The notes: generated from the letters alone by a model not told the origin. 64,000 nt of DNA from Streptomyces kanamyceticus (GCF_008704495.1 NZ_CP023699.1:2046001-2110000), one strand, 5' to 3'. Positions 16,333 to 25,681 are shown, numbered from the stretch's first letter. Made by a program: numbers and translations.

Positions 16333-18161
16333 CGCGGCACGATCTGCTGTTCCTGGCCGGGGCTCGACCAGAGCAGCTTCAGATGGGCCTCACCCGTCTG
16401 CTCCGCGTACTCGACCTTGATGGTGTGGCGCTTGCCCGCGGTGAGGGCGACCTGCGCCTTGTCGATCTTCGGCTCGTGCGGCGTCCAGGAGTCGATGACG
16501 AGTTTGCCGTCGATCCAGACGCGCGCCATGTCGTCCGAGACGGTCGTCAGGGTGTACGTCTCCGAGCGGCGCGGCTCGATCGAACCGCTCCAGCGGACGC
16601 TGAAGTTGTCGGCGGGGACCGAGGCGGCCGGGGATCCGTCGAACTTCCACGCGTGGTTGAGGGTGGGGTCGGTGCGGGTGAGCTTCGGGGCGCCTTCGAG
16701 CTTCGCGTTGTCGAAGACTTCCTGCTTGAGGCCCTTGCCGCGCCCCGGCCGTGCCGTGGGGCCCGGGTCGACGGACAACTCGACCACCGTCGCGGTCGCG
16801 TTGGTGGCGGCGCCGGACGGCTTGATGTCGTAGCCGTCGCCCGCCTTGGTGACGGTCACCTTCTGGCCGCTGCCGAGGACGCGGGCCGACGTGACCTTGA
16901 ACTCCGTACGCGCCTTCAGGTGCAGGGAGCCGCCCGCCGCGGGCCACTGGGTGACCGCCGCGTAGAGCTTGTCGCCCTTGCGGCTCACCGATCCCCAGGC
17001 GGGCTCCTCGACGAGACCGCCGTAGCGCGCGCCGAAGACCGCGTTGCCCTGGCCCGCCGTGCGCAGCCAGTCGCCCATCTGCTTCAGGCGGTCGACGGAG
17101 GGCTGTGGCACGCGGCCGCGTGCGTCGGGGCCGACGTTGAGGAGGTAGTTGCCGCTGCGCGACGTGGTGGAGAGGAGGTTGCGCGTCAGGGTCTGTGCGG
17201 ACTTCCAGTCCTCGTCGTAACGGGCGTATCCCCAGTGGCCGTTGAGGGTCATGCAGGACTCCCAGAGCTGGCCGTCGACCGGGGCGCCCGGGATCTCCTG
17301 CTCGGGGGTGCCGTAATCGCCGTCGACCACGCGGCGCTTGCCGACGCGGTTGTTGATGACGAGGTCGGGGTTCAGGCCGCGGAGGTAGGCCTCCAGCTTC
17401 TCGCCGTCCTTGGACGTCCACGGGTTGTGCGGGTTGTCGGTGTCCCACTCGCCGTCGAACCAGAGCAGCGCCGGGTCGTAGTTGTCGACCAGCTCCTTGA
17501 GCTGGGCGTACATGCGCTTCTCGTACTTGGGGAAGGTGGCCGGGTCCGCGAAGTCCTTGTCGTGCCAGTCCCAGATCGAGTAGTAGAAGCCGAGCTTGAT
17601 GCCCGCGTCGTCGGAGGCCTTCTTCAGCTCGGCGAGGATGTCGCGGTTCTTGTCGAAGGACGAATGGTCGCGCAGGTTCCAGTCGTTGACCTTCGTCGGC
17701 CACATCGCGTAGCCCTCGTGGTGCTTGGACGTGATGACGATGTACTTCATCCCCGCGTCCTTGGCCGCCTTGACGACGGCCTTGGCATCGAAGTCCGCCG
17801 GATTGAAGCCTTGCGCCTGCTTCTCGTACGCGTCCATAGGGATGTCGCACTGCCGCTTGATCCACTCGGCGTCGCGGCAGACGCTCCCGTCGGGCCGCTT
17901 GTACTCGCCCTCCAGGTTCGAGTACGCCCCGAAGTGGATGAACATCCCGAAGCGGTCCTGGCGGAACCAGTTGGTGCGGTCGGCGGTGAAGGGGTCGTCG
18001 GCGGCGTGGTCGGTGCCGGGGCCCGTCTTCACCGGCGCCGGGGCCTGCGCGGGCTTCGGGGCCGGGGTGTCGTTCGGGACGGCGGTCGCGGTCGGCACTG
18101 CGGCCGTGCCCGCGAGGGCCGCGGCGAGGAGCAGGGCGATTCCAGTGGCTCTGTGGCGCAT
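16311..18161 (-). CDS. Secreted GH29 alpha-L-fucosidase with C-terminal PA14 domain
   Basis: A 616-aa exported glycosidase. A signal peptide (about 1-27, MRHRATGIALLLAAALAGTA) is followed by the GH29 TIM barrel, with GMFIHFGAYSN, KYIVITSKHHEGYAMWPT and the nucleophile Asp236 in PALLWFDGEW. Then come NYLLNVGPDARG and a beta-sandwich. Residues about 500-616 form a PA14-type carbohydrate-binding module (VRWSGSIEPRRSETYTLTTVSDD, VWIDGKLVIDSW, HTIKVEYAEQTGEAHLKLLWSS). It removes alpha-fucose from glycans outside the cell. The ATG at 18161 begins a good signal peptide; the longer frame upstream does not. It is monocistronic. Confidence 0.9.
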   Translation of the reverse strand: MRHRATGIALLLAAALAGTAAVPTATAVPNDTPAPKPAQAPAPVKTGPGTDHAADDPFTADRTNWFRQDRFGMFIHFGAYSNLEGEYKRPDGSVCRDAEWIKRQCDIPMDAYEKQAQGFNPADFDAKAVVKAAKDAGMKYIVITSKHHEGYAMWPTKVNDWNLRDHSSFDKNRDILAELKKASDDAGIKLGFYYSIWDWHDKDFADPATFPKYEKRMYAQLKELVDNYDPALLWFDGEWDTDNPHNPWTSKDGEKLEAYLRGLNPDLVINNRVGKRRVVDGDYGTPEQEIPGAPVDGQLWESCMTLNGHWGYARYDEDWKSAQTLTRNLLSTTSRSGNYLLNVGPDARGRVPQPSVDRLKQMGDWLRTAGQGNAVFGARYGGLVEEPAWGSVSRKGDKLYAAVTQWPAAGGSLHLKARTEFKVTSARVLGSGQKVTVTKAGDGYDIKPSGAATNATATVVELSVDPGPTARPGRGKGLKQEVFDNAKLEGAPKLTRTDPTLNHAWKFDGSPAASVPADNFSVRWSGSIEPRRSETYTLTTVSDDMARVWIDGKLVIDSWTPHEPKIDKAQVALTAGKRHTIKVEYAEQTGEAHLKLLWSSPGQEQQIVPRSQLYAR

Positions 18162-18320
18162 GGGGCGGCTCCCGGGGTTCCCTAGGTTGAGGGGTCGCTC
18201 GGGAACGTAGGGATGAATACATCGGATGTCAATGGACCCAACTCGCCAGATCTCTCGGCAAGTTGCATCGTGACACCGCAATCGATCCGATGACTGATGT
18301 CTCGACGGCCCCTGCGGCCC

Positions 18321-18354
18321 GGGCTCCGGGGCAGCTTGCCGCGCCCCGGAGCCC
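18321..18354 (-). terminator. Hairpin downstream of the 120-aa hypothetical gene
   Basis: GGGCTCCGGGGC and GCCCCGGAGCCC form a perfect 12-bp stem with a 10-nt loop, some 45 bp past the stop of the minus-strand gene ending at 18400. Confidence 0.6.
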
Positions 18355-18399
18355 TCCCCCGCACACCACCTCCCGGACCCTCTGCCAGGGAGGCGTCTC

Positions 18400-18762
18400 T
18401 CAGTTGAAGACGGTTACGTCCGTACGCATCGGAAGCGGGCTGCCCCAACCGATGTTGATCTTGAACCACACGACCCCGTTGCCGGGGGCGATGTTGTCCA
18501 CCTGGAACGGCGCGGAGCCGACGAACCTGTTGCCGTTGCCGTCGACCTCGGAGGCCGTGATGACCACGGTCGAGTTCGCGTTGATCACGCTCAAGGAGAT
18601 CGGCAGGTCCCAGGCTCCGTTCCCCGGGCTCCACCACTGCGCGCTGCGCCACACCTCGCCGACGTTGCCGCCGATCGCCTCGGCACCCGCGTCCCGAGCC
18701 CCCTCCTGCACGACCTTCTCGAACTTGGGGGTGACGGCGTTGGTCGAATTGACTGTCGTCAT
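18400..18762 (-). CDS. Hypothetical 120-aa protein, beta-rich
   Basis: A small protein with no signal peptide and no family I can name. It starts MTTVNSTNAVTPKFEKVVQ and has a short helix followed by an apparent beta-sandwich (WDLPISLSVINANSTVVITASEV, APFQVDNIAPGNGVVWFKINIGW, ending DVTVFN). The ATG at 18762 is preferred because the longer frame upstream loses coding bias. The VITASEVDGNG and KINIGW segments resemble small carbohydrate-binding or pore-type folds, but this is only a pattern. It stands alone between the fucosidase and IclR genes, with its own terminator. Confidence 0.6.
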   Translation of the reverse strand: MTTVNSTNAVTPKFEKVVQEGARDAGAEAIGGNVGEVWRSAQWWSPGNGAWDLPISLSVINANSTVVITASEVDGNGNRFVGSAPFQVDNIAPGNGVVWFKINIGWGSPLPMRTDVTVFN

Positions 18763-18935
18763 GGCTGCTCTCCGATCCGTGCTCGCGAAGCGCCTCTTAC
18801 CAACTCCCCTGAGCACACGGCGAGTTGGGCCGCAATTCGCTGATCGAGCTGCGGCGTAGCCAGTGTTTCCCGCAAGGCGCCGAACCCCCAGATTCCGGTC
18901 CATCCAGCGGAACACCCCCGCAAAGACGTGCCGTT

Positions 18936-19700
18936 TCAGAGGCGTCGGGTGCGCGGCAGGATCGCCAGGCTCGAACTGAGCATCCGGGCCGCGCGCTGTG
19001 CCGCGTCGACCGTGGTGGCGGACGGGCGCTGGTGGCCGACGAAGCACACCCCGATGGCCGCGACGGCCCTGCCGGACGGGGCGTGCACCGGAGCCGCCAG
19101 ACAGGACACGTCCGCCTCGACCTCGCAGCAGTGCAGGTCCACACCGCGCTCACGCACCTTGCTCAGGCGGCGGCCCCACTCGGCCCGTGAGTGCTCCGGC
19201 GGCGGCGCCGCGGATGGCGCGGACGCGGACATGACGGCGTTGGCCGCGCTGTCGGGCGGAAGGATCAGGCCGGGCATGTGCGGGAAGACCTCGTCCGCGG
19301 GCCCCGGCCGCCCGCTCACGATCACCATGCTGCCGCTGACAGGAGCCGCGAGGGCCACACTCGCCCCGGTCGCCGCCGACAGTCTCCGCAACGGCAGGGC
19401 GGCCGCCCTGGTCAGGGGGTGATAGGTGCCCCATGACCGCGCCAGGTGGGCCACCGCCGCACCGATGCGGTAGCGGCCGGAGCCGCGCTCCACCGCGCCG
19501 AGCGCGACGAGTTGGTCGAGCAGGCGGTGCGCGGTGGCCTTGGGCAGTCCGGCGCGCGCCGCGAGGTCGGTCAGTCCGGCGTCGCCCGTTCTGGCGAGTT
19601 CCTCCAGGAGCAGGAACGCCCCTTCCAGTACGCCTCGGCCAACCTGGGCAGCCGCCCTGTTGGCCCTGTCCTCGTGCGGCGATGTCCGTCCACGCTTCAC
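18936..19700 (-). CDS. IclR-family transcriptional regulator
   Basis: A 254-aa protein with an N-terminal IclR winged helix (about 15-75: GAFLLLEELARTGDAGLTDLAARAGLPKATAHRLLDQLV) and a C-terminal effector domain (PLRRLSAATGASVALAAPVSGSMVIVS, then HSRAEWGRRLSKVRERGVD and GRAVAAIGVCFVG). The GTG at 19700 follows a GGGGGAG site. No catabolic genes are adjacent and the flanking genes are unrelated, so its regulon is unknown. The C-terminal domain is shorter than usual for the family (about 170 residues). Confidence 0.82.
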   Translation of the reverse strand: MKRGRTSPHEDRANRAAAQVGRGVLEGAFLLLEELARTGDAGLTDLAARAGLPKATAHRLLDQLVALGAVERGSGRYRIGAAVAHLARSWGTYHPLTRAAALPLRRLSAATGASVALAAPVSGSMVIVSGRPGPADEVFPHMPGLILPPDSAANAVMSASAPSAAPPPEHSRAEWGRRLSKVRERGVDLHCCEVEADVSCLAAPVHAPSGRAVAAIGVCFVGHQRPSATTVDAAQRAARMLSSSLAILPRTRRL

Positions 19701-19898
19701 GATCTCCCCCGTTCCCCGTTCTTCCCCGTTCCCCGTACTCCCTCTCCAACAAGTCTGCCGCGCCGAACGGGCACGCGAGAGGCCCCACCTTTTGGCTTCG
19801 GGGGTCCCACTTTCGGGGGATCGCGGCAGCGGGACATGCCCCGAACAGGACACTCCCCGGAGCAGGGGCCCGGTGACCAGGAACCCGGACCGGAGGTC

Positions 19899-21362
19899 CT
19901 ACCGCTCACCCGCCCCGGGGCGAGTACGCCGCATCGCCCAGCCCACCAGCCCCGCCGAGACGACCGTGAGCACCGCCCCGGAGACGGTGACCGCCTCCCG
20001 GAACTGCCCGGTCTGCGCCGCGCTCCAGTGCCCCGCGGTGACGTTCCCGACGAAGACCGCGGCGAGCACGGTGCCGACCACGGCGACGCCGACCGCGGCG
20101 GTCACCTCGGCGGCGGTGTCGATGAGCGCCGCGCCGGTGGAGGTGCGGTTGCGGGGGAGGCCGTCCAGCACGTTGACCCCGGCGGCGGCGCCGACGACCC
20201 GCATGCCCGCGGCCACGAACACCAGCGCGACCGCCACCCACGGATAGCCGAGGGTGCCGAACACGGTGTAGACGGCGAGTCCGGCCACGACCGAGCCCGC
20301 GCTGATCCAGGCGGCGCGGTCGATGCCGACCCGCGCGACGAAGGGGTGGACGAACGGGCCGCCCGCGATCAGCACGACGACCTGGGGCAGCATGCCGAGG
20401 GACGCGAGGGCGGGCGGCCAGCCCCAGTCGAGTTGCAGTTGCAGCGTCACCAGGTAGGCGAGCCCGGCGTTCGCGAGTCCTGCCGCCGCCTTGTAGGCGA
20501 GGCCGCCGGAGACCTTGGGCCTGGCGACGAGCGCGAGGTCGAGCAGCGGGTGCCTGGTCGAACGCTCACGTACGACGAACAGGGTCGCCGCCACGAGGAA
20601 CCCGGCGACGGCGGCCCACGGCGCCCACGATCCGGCGCCCGAGTGCTCGAAGAGGGTGGGCGCGACGAGCGCGAGCACGATCGTCGCGGTGCCGAGGACG
20701 CCGCCTGCCAGGTCGGCGGGCGCCCGGTGCAGGTCGGCGGGGTCGTCGGCCGGGACGCCCTGCCGGATGCCGACGATCGCGAGCGCCACGATCGGCACGT
20801 TCATCACCAGCAGGAGCTGCCACGGGGCGAAGGAGAGCAGGAGGCCGCCCACGGTCGGGCCGATCGCGAGGCCGACCATGCCCACGGTGGAGATCAGGGT
20901 GATCGCCCGGACCCGGAGGCCCTCGTCGCCGAACAGCCGGTAGGCCATCGCCATGGCCCCCGGCGTGGTCATCGCGGCCGCGAGGCCCATGACCGCGCGG
21001 ACGGCGATCAGCTCGCCCGTGTCGGTGACGGCCACCGTCGCCAGGCTCGCCACGCCAAGGAGGGTCAGGCCGACGAGCATCACCCGGCGGCGGCCGAGCC
21101 GGTCGGCGACCACGCCGAACACCAGCATCAGCGCCCCGAACACCACCGAGTAGCCGTTCGTCACCCACTGCAGGGCGACCGTCGGGGCCGCGAGATCGCG
21201 GCCGATCGTGGGCAGGGCGACGTTGAGGACGGTGTTGCTCATCATCTCGAACAGGAAGACCGCGGAGAGGCCCGCCAGGGCCACCCACGCCTCGCGCAGG
21301 GAGCGGAACGCGCCGGACGGCTCGGCCGCCGGGCGCTCCTGGGTGACGTGTGGGGACGACAT
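19899..21362 (-). CDS. DHA2-type MFS drug efflux transporter
   Basis: A 487-aa protein with about 14 membrane segments and DHA2 signatures: NTVLNVALPTIGRDL in TM1, WVTNGYSVVFGALMLVFGVVADRLGRRRVM (motif A), AMTTPGAMAMAYRLF and GMVGLAIGPTVGGLL (motif C, antiporter). It probably exports a hydrophobic toxicant or antibiotic in exchange for protons. The ATG at 21362 is chosen over longer in-frame starts that run into the divergent gene. The divergent TetR gene and the 29-bp palindrome between them point to substrate-induced derepression. Confidence 0.88.
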   Translation of the reverse strand: MSSPHVTQERPAAEPSGAFRSLREAWVALAGLSAVFLFEMMSNTVLNVALPTIGRDLAAPTVALQWVTNGYSVVFGALMLVFGVVADRLGRRRVMLVGLTLLGVASLATVAVTDTGELIAVRAVMGLAAAMTTPGAMAMAYRLFGDEGLRVRAITLISTVGMVGLAIGPTVGGLLLSFAPWQLLLVMNVPIVALAIVGIRQGVPADDPADLHRAPADLAGGVLGTATIVLALVAPTLFEHSGAGSWAPWAAVAGFLVAATLFVVRERSTRHPLLDLALVARPKVSGGLAYKAAAGLANAGLAYLVTLQLQLDWGWPPALASLGMLPQVVVLIAGGPFVHPFVARVGIDRAAWISAGSVVAGLAVYTVFGTLGYPWVAVALVFVAAGMRVVGAAAGVNVLDGLPRNRTSTGAALIDTAAEVTAAVGVAVVGTVLAAVFVGNVTAGHWSAAQTGQFREAVTVSGAVLTVVSAGLVGWAMRRTRPGAGER

Positions 21363-21398
21363 GGGATTCCTCTCGGGAAGGCTTCGCGAAGACGCGAC

Positions 21399-21427
21399 GA
21401 ACGGTGTTCGTGCCACGAACACCGTTC
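21399..21427. promoter_or_regulatory. TetR operator, perfect 14-bp inverted repeat
   Basis: Arms GAACGGTGTTCGTG and CACGAACACCGTTC are exact complements around a single C. A further half-site-like GAACAGCGTTC lies just downstream. It is centred between the divergent MFS and TetR starts, the standard place for a TetR operator controlling both. Confidence 0.8.
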
Positions 21428-21467
21428 TACAGAGGAACAGCGTTCGGGTCAAGCTATGCTGGGCGCC

Positions 21468-22205
21468 ATGGCCAACAAGAGGGCTCCAGGTCACGCCGAG
21501 ACGCGTGACGAGTGGGCGGCGAAGATTGCGGCGCTGGGCGAGCCGGGCGGGACCGAGCGGTCGGGCAAGGCCCCCATCACGGTCGCGCGGATCATGGAGG
21601 CGGCCTTCGGGCTCGTCGAGACCGAGGGCTTCGAGGCGCTGACCATGCGCCGGGTCGCCGCCGCGCTCCAGACCGGGCCCGCCTCGCTGTACGCGCACGT
21701 ACGCAACAAGGCCGAGCTGGACGAGCTGCTGATCAGCGAGCTGTGCGCCAGGGTGCCCGTGCCGGACCCCGACCCCGCGCGGGCCACGGAGCAGATGCTG
21801 GAGGTCTGCCGGTCCCTGCGCGACGAGTACCTGCGCTACCCCGGGATCTCCCGCGTCGCACTGGCCGCCGCACCGAACAGCCTGGAGGCGCTGCAGCTCA
21901 GCGAAGGCATGCTGACGATCCTGCTTGCCTCGGGGGTGCCGCCGCGGTCCGCCGCGTGGGCGATCGACGCCGCGTTCCTCTACGTCTCGGCCTACTGCTT
22001 CGAGGTGTCGCTGCGCCACCGCCCCGACAGCGGGGCCGACCAGCGCGTCCTGGACAGGGACTCGCTCGTGGAGCGGTATCGCATGCTGCCCCCCGACAAG
22101 TTCCCGAACACGGTCGCCCACATCGAGGAGCTGACCTCCGGGGAGGGGCACGAGCGCTTCGAGTTCACGCTCACCACACTGCTCGGCGGACTTGAGCGGA
22201 CTTGA
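21468..22205 (+). CDS. TetR-family repressor of the adjacent efflux pump
   Basis: A 245-aa regulator (MANKRAPGHAETRDEWAAK). The HTH lies at about residues 40-85 (PITVARIMEAAFGLVETEGFEALTMRRVAAALQTGPASLYAHVRNKAELDELL, here read with its YAHVRNK recognition end). The C-terminal ligand domain is the TetR_C type 1 (WAIDAAFLYVSAYCFEVSLRH). A second ATG four codons upstream (21456) is possible. Its divergent position with the DHA2 pump and the shared palindrome make it the likely pump repressor. The 3' end carries a short repeated GGACTTGAGC. Confidence 0.88.
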   Translation: MANKRAPGHAETRDEWAAKIAALGEPGGTERSGKAPITVARIMEAAFGLVETEGFEALTMRRVAAALQTGPASLYAHVRNKAELDELLISELCARVPVPDPDPARATEQMLEVCRSLRDEYLRYPGISRVALAAAPNSLEALQLSEGMLTILLASGVPPRSAAWAIDAAFLYVSAYCFEVSLRHRPDSGADQRVLDRDSLVERYRMLPPDKFPNTVAHIEELTSGEGHERFEFTLTTLLGGLERT

Positions 22206-22325
22206 GCGGACTTAAGCAGGGGCCGGTCGGATAGCGACACGGGCCGATCGGTTAGCGGCACGGGCCGGACGGGGCAGGAACACCATGGCCCGCACCGCCC
22301 CACCCCCCGGCCTCACGGAGCCCGC

Positions 22326-24569
22326 ATGCCACTCCCTCGCCGCACCTTCCTCACCGGCCTCGCCGGTACCGCAGGCGCCGCCGTCGCCTGTTCCGGCAGC
22401 GCAGCCGACGGCGCGCCCGCCGGCGCCGTCCGCACCGACCCCGTCCCCTCCGGCGGCGCCCCCGCCCCGCGCACCGGCGCCGCCGCCGACGCGGCCCGGC
22501 GGCTGCTCCCCCGCCACCGGGACCAGCTGACCTTCCGTACGACCCCGTCCGCAGCCGCGTCCGGCGACAGCTTCCGCGTCACCGGCCGCACGGGACACAT
22601 CACCGTCGAAGGCACCGGCCCTGTCGCCCAACTCACCGGCCTGCGCCACTACTTGAAGCACACTGCACACGCCAACATCACCTGGGCGGGCAGCCAGACC
22701 GACCTGCCGAAGCGGCTGCCCGCGCCCACCGCCCCGCTCACCGGCACCGCCAACGTCCCCCACCGCTTCGTACTCAACGACACCAACGACGGCTACACCG
22801 GCGCCTACCGCGACTGGGCCTACTGGGAGCGCGAGATCGACGTGCTCGCGCTGCACGGCTACAACGAGGTCCTCGTGTACCTCGGCGCCGACGCGGTCCA
22901 GCACCGCGCCTTCCAGGAGTTCGGCTACACGGACGAGGAGCTGCGCGCCTGGATTCCCGGGCCCGCGCACCAGCCGTGGTGGCTGCTCCAGAACATGTCG
23001 TCGTTCCCGCACCCCGTGTCCCGGCAGCTGCTCGACGCCCGCGCCCGCCTGGGCCGCCGCATCTGCGACCGGCTCCGCGAGCTCGGCATGACACCGGTCC
23101 TGCCCGGCTACTACGGCACCGTTCCGGCCGGTTTCGCCGACCGGAACCCGGGCGCGAGAACGGTGCCCCAGGGCGACTGGGTGGGCTTCACCCGACCGGA
23201 TTGGCTGGATCCGCGCACCAGCCAGTTCGCGCGCGTGGCCGCCGCGTTCTACCGCGCGCAGGACCGGCTCCTCGGCCCGACCACGATGTACAAGATGGAC
23301 CTGCTGCACGAGGGCGGAAAACCCGGTGACGTGCCCGTCGGCGAGGCCGCGAAGGGCGTCGAGAAGGCGCTGCGGACCGCCCACCCCGGCGCCACCTGGG
23401 TCATCCTCGGCTGGCAGCACAATCCCCCGAAGGCGATCACCGACGCCGTCGACAAGGAGCGGATGCTCGTCGTCGACGGGCTCTCCGACCGCTTCCCGCA
23501 CGTCACCGACCGCGAGGCCGACTGGGGCTCCACGCCGTACACCTTCGGCTCCATCTGGAACTTCGGCGGACACACCGCCCTCGGCGCCAACACCCCCGAC
23601 TGGGCGGCCCTCTACGAGAAGTGGCGCACCAAGGACGGCAGCACGATGCGGGGCATTTCGCTCATGCCTGAGGCCGCGGACAACAACCCGGCAGCCTTCG
23701 AGCTGTTCTCCGAACTAGCCTGGCGGGATGGCGACTTGGACCTGAAGGAGTGGTTCAGCGAGTGGGCAAAGGCCCGCTACGGCGCGCGGGACCCGCACGC
23801 CACCGCCGCCTGGGACATCCTGCGCCGCACGGCCTACGGCACGACCCGCGTCGACGAGTGGGCCGAGGGCGCCGACGGCCTGTTCGGCGCGCGCCCCGAC
23901 CTGTCCGCGACCTCGGCGGCGGCCTGGTCGCCCAAGAAGATGCGCTACGACCCGGCGGACTTCGAGCCCGCGCTCGGCGAACTCCTCGCGGTGCGGCGTG
24001 AGTTGCGCGACTCGTCCGCGTACCGCCGTGACCTCCTCGACGTCGCGCGCCAGGCGCTCTCCAACCGGAGCCGGGTCTTGCTCCCCCGCATCAAGGAGGC
24101 GTACGACGCGGGGGACGCGGCCCGCTTCGACCGGCTGACCCGCGACTGGCTGGACCTGATGGACCTGCTGGAGCGCCTGGCCGCCACCGACTCGGGTCAC
24201 TTGCTGGGCCGTTGGGTCGCCGACGCCCGTGCGTGGGGCGCCACCGACAAGGAACGTACGGAACTCGCCTACGACCAGCTCTCCCTGCTCACGGTCTGGG
24301 GCACGCGGTCCGGGGCGGACGCGGGTCTGCGGGACTACGCCAACCGTGAGTGGGCGGGGTTGGTCGGGGGGCTCTACCGGGTGCGCTGGTCGCGCTACTT
24401 CGGGGAGTTGCGGGCCGCGCTTGCGGGGGGCCGCGCCCCGGGCAGGATCGACTGGTTCGCCGTCGAGGAGGCGTGGATCCGGGACCCCGGCCGCCTCGCT
24501 ACCCGCCCTTCGGGCGACACGTATGCCGTCGCGGCGCGGGTGCGGAAGGTTCTCTTGACCGGCGCGTAG
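22326..24569 (+). CDS. GH89 alpha-N-acetylglucosaminidase, Tat-exported
   Basis: A 747-aa exported enzyme. The N-terminus PRRTFLTGLAGTAGAAVAC has a twin-arginine motif and a lipobox-like Ala-Val-Ala-Cys, so a lipoprotein form is likely. An N-terminal small domain precedes a TIM barrel with YWEREIDVLALHGYNEVLVYLG and GYYGTVPAGF. The two catalytic acids align with human NAGLU: a Glu in MYKMDLLHEGG and a Glu in GISLMPEAADNNP, followed by FELFSELAWR. A C-terminal helical domain closes the protein. It cleaves terminal alpha-GlcNAc, for example from mucin or gastric-type glycans. It is monocistronic with a GGAG ribosome site. Confidence 0.88.
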   Translation: MPLPRRTFLTGLAGTAGAAVACSGSAADGAPAGAVRTDPVPSGGAPAPRTGAAADAARRLLPRHRDQLTFRTTPSAAASGDSFRVTGRTGHITVEGTGPVAQLTGLRHYLKHTAHANITWAGSQTDLPKRLPAPTAPLTGTANVPHRFVLNDTNDGYTGAYRDWAYWEREIDVLALHGYNEVLVYLGADAVQHRAFQEFGYTDEELRAWIPGPAHQPWWLLQNMSSFPHPVSRQLLDARARLGRRICDRLRELGMTPVLPGYYGTVPAGFADRNPGARTVPQGDWVGFTRPDWLDPRTSQFARVAAAFYRAQDRLLGPTTMYKMDLLHEGGKPGDVPVGEAAKGVEKALRTAHPGATWVILGWQHNPPKAITDAVDKERMLVVDGLSDRFPHVTDREADWGSTPYTFGSIWNFGGHTALGANTPDWAALYEKWRTKDGSTMRGISLMPEAADNNPAAFELFSELAWRDGDLDLKEWFSEWAKARYGARDPHATAAWDILRRTAYGTTRVDEWAEGADGLFGARPDLSATSAAAWSPKKMRYDPADFEPALGELLAVRRELRDSSAYRRDLLDVARQALSNRSRVLLPRIKEAYDAGDAARFDRLTRDWLDLMDLLERLAATDSGHLLGRWVADARAWGATDKERTELAYDQLSLLTVWGTRSGADAGLRDYANREWAGLVGGLYRVRWSRYFGELRAALAGGRAPGRIDWFAVEEAWIRDPGRLATRPSGDTYAVAARVRKVLLTGA

Positions 24570-24595
24570 GGCTTGCGCCTGCGGGTCGGTTCACA

Positions 24596-24753
24596 AGCTG
24601 CGGGCCCGCTTGGGCTGATCGCGCAGTTCCCCGCGCCCCTAAAAACACCGCCTGCCCCCACGGTTCGCCGCGACCCTGAACGCGGCGCTGCGGGGGGGCG
24701 CCCCGTAAGGGGCGCGGGGAACTGCGCGACCAGCCACGATGCGCCCGCAGCAA
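24596..24753. repeat. Streptomyces-type intergenic inverted repeat (terminator-like), paired copy
   Basis: Two copies of a roughly 45-bp element face each other: one around 24596-24642 containing GCGCAGTTCCCCGCGCCCCT, and one around 24707-24753 containing AGGGGCGCGGGGAACTGCGC, with GCTGCGGGC-type ends. I know this element as common between streptomycete genes. Here it lies between convergent GH89 and DUF4360 genes and would fold into a large hairpin, so bidirectional termination is likely. Confidence 0.75.
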
Positions 24754-24817
24754 AAGAACCCACGGCCACGCCCCCCAACCCCGTCGCGGGGCAAGGGGGC
24801 GCAGCCCTGACATCAAC

Positions 24818-25468
24818 TCAACGACGACCGGGGCACTCCTTCCACGCCAAGTGGTACACCGTACTGATGTCACCGTCAGTGGAGTCCATCGTCATGAAGC
24901 TGGACTTCGCCGGGTCGGACGACCCCAAATCCACCCGCAGCTCCGTGTTGATGTTGAAGTTGCGCCGCACGCCACACGGCGCCCACACCAGCTGAGCCCA
25001 GTCCGTGCTGTCCGTGGCCTGCCAGTTGTCGTTGTACGTGCCCTTGAACTCGTGACTGATCGCGGCGGTCTGCGGCGAGCCCTGGAAGTAGTACGACGCC
25101 TTCTCCGTGCCCTTGGCACCCGGCTGGAGCGACGCGTACCCGCGATAGTCCGCGCTGGCGATCGCGTAGGTGAAACCCTGCGGGACGTGCACGATGAGGT
25201 TGAGCTGGCAGTTCTTGCGGAAGGCCGTGGGGTCGGCCCCGGCACCCGCACGAGCGAGATACTCGCTGTAGGTGACCGTGAAGGCCGTGTTGTCCGGGGA
25301 GACGGCGACGGCCGCGGTACCGGCGGGGCAGCCGGAGCCGTTCACCGTGGCGACCTCGATGACGATCTTGTCCGGGGGCGGGTCGAGGATCGCCGACGTG
25401 TCCTGCGCGGGCAGCATCGAGCCGAACAGCGCCGCGACGGCGCCGGTCAGCAGCAGTGCACCAGGCAT
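24818..25468 (-). CDS. Secreted DUF4360 protein
   Basis: A 216-aa exported protein. The signal peptide is MPGALLLTGAVAALFGSMLP. The mature part shows the DUF4360 pattern: VNGSGCPAGTAAVAVSPDNTAFTVTYSEY, then CQLNLIVHVPQGFTYAIASADYRGYA, ASYYF and a C-terminal STVYHLAWKECP. The family is typical of actinobacterial and fungal exported proteins of unknown function. ATG 25468 is preferred (CGGAGAA site) over ATG 25483, which lacks one. It is divergent from the chitosanase gene. Confidence 0.82.
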   Translation of the reverse strand: MPGALLLTGAVAALFGSMLPAQDTSAILDPPPDKIVIEVATVNGSGCPAGTAAVAVSPDNTAFTVTYSEYLARAGAGADPTAFRKNCQLNLIVHVPQGFTYAIASADYRGYASLQPGAKGTEKASYYFQGSPQTAAISHEFKGTYNDNWQATDSTDWAQLVWAPCGVRRNFNINTELRVDLGSSDPAKSSFMTMDSTDGDISTVYHLAWKECPGRR

Positions 25469-25666
25469 GGTTCTCCGTTCCATTACTGAGGTGGGGAGTT
25501 GGAGAAGTGCTGTAGTGCGATGAGCGGGCTGCAGGCGCCTGGAGCGGATTGCGTGAGCGAGGGGATCGTACGGACCAATGGGTCCGGCGGACAGCGCGAT
25601 GTCCGGCCATTCGAGCGCCACAGGCTCATCGTTGCTTGACGGGTATACGTCACGTCGAATCTCTGG

Positions 25667-25681
25667 TAGGAAACCTTCCTA
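25667..25681. promoter_or_regulatory. Candidate chitosanase operator, TAGGAA-N3-TTCCTA
   Basis: A perfect 6-bp inverted repeat lies about 100 bp upstream of the chitosanase start. Streptomycete csnA genes are preceded by a short GGAAA/TTTCC-type palindrome bound by the ROK repressor CsnR (from memory). This one is similar but not identical. No csnR gene is in the window. Confidence 0.5.
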
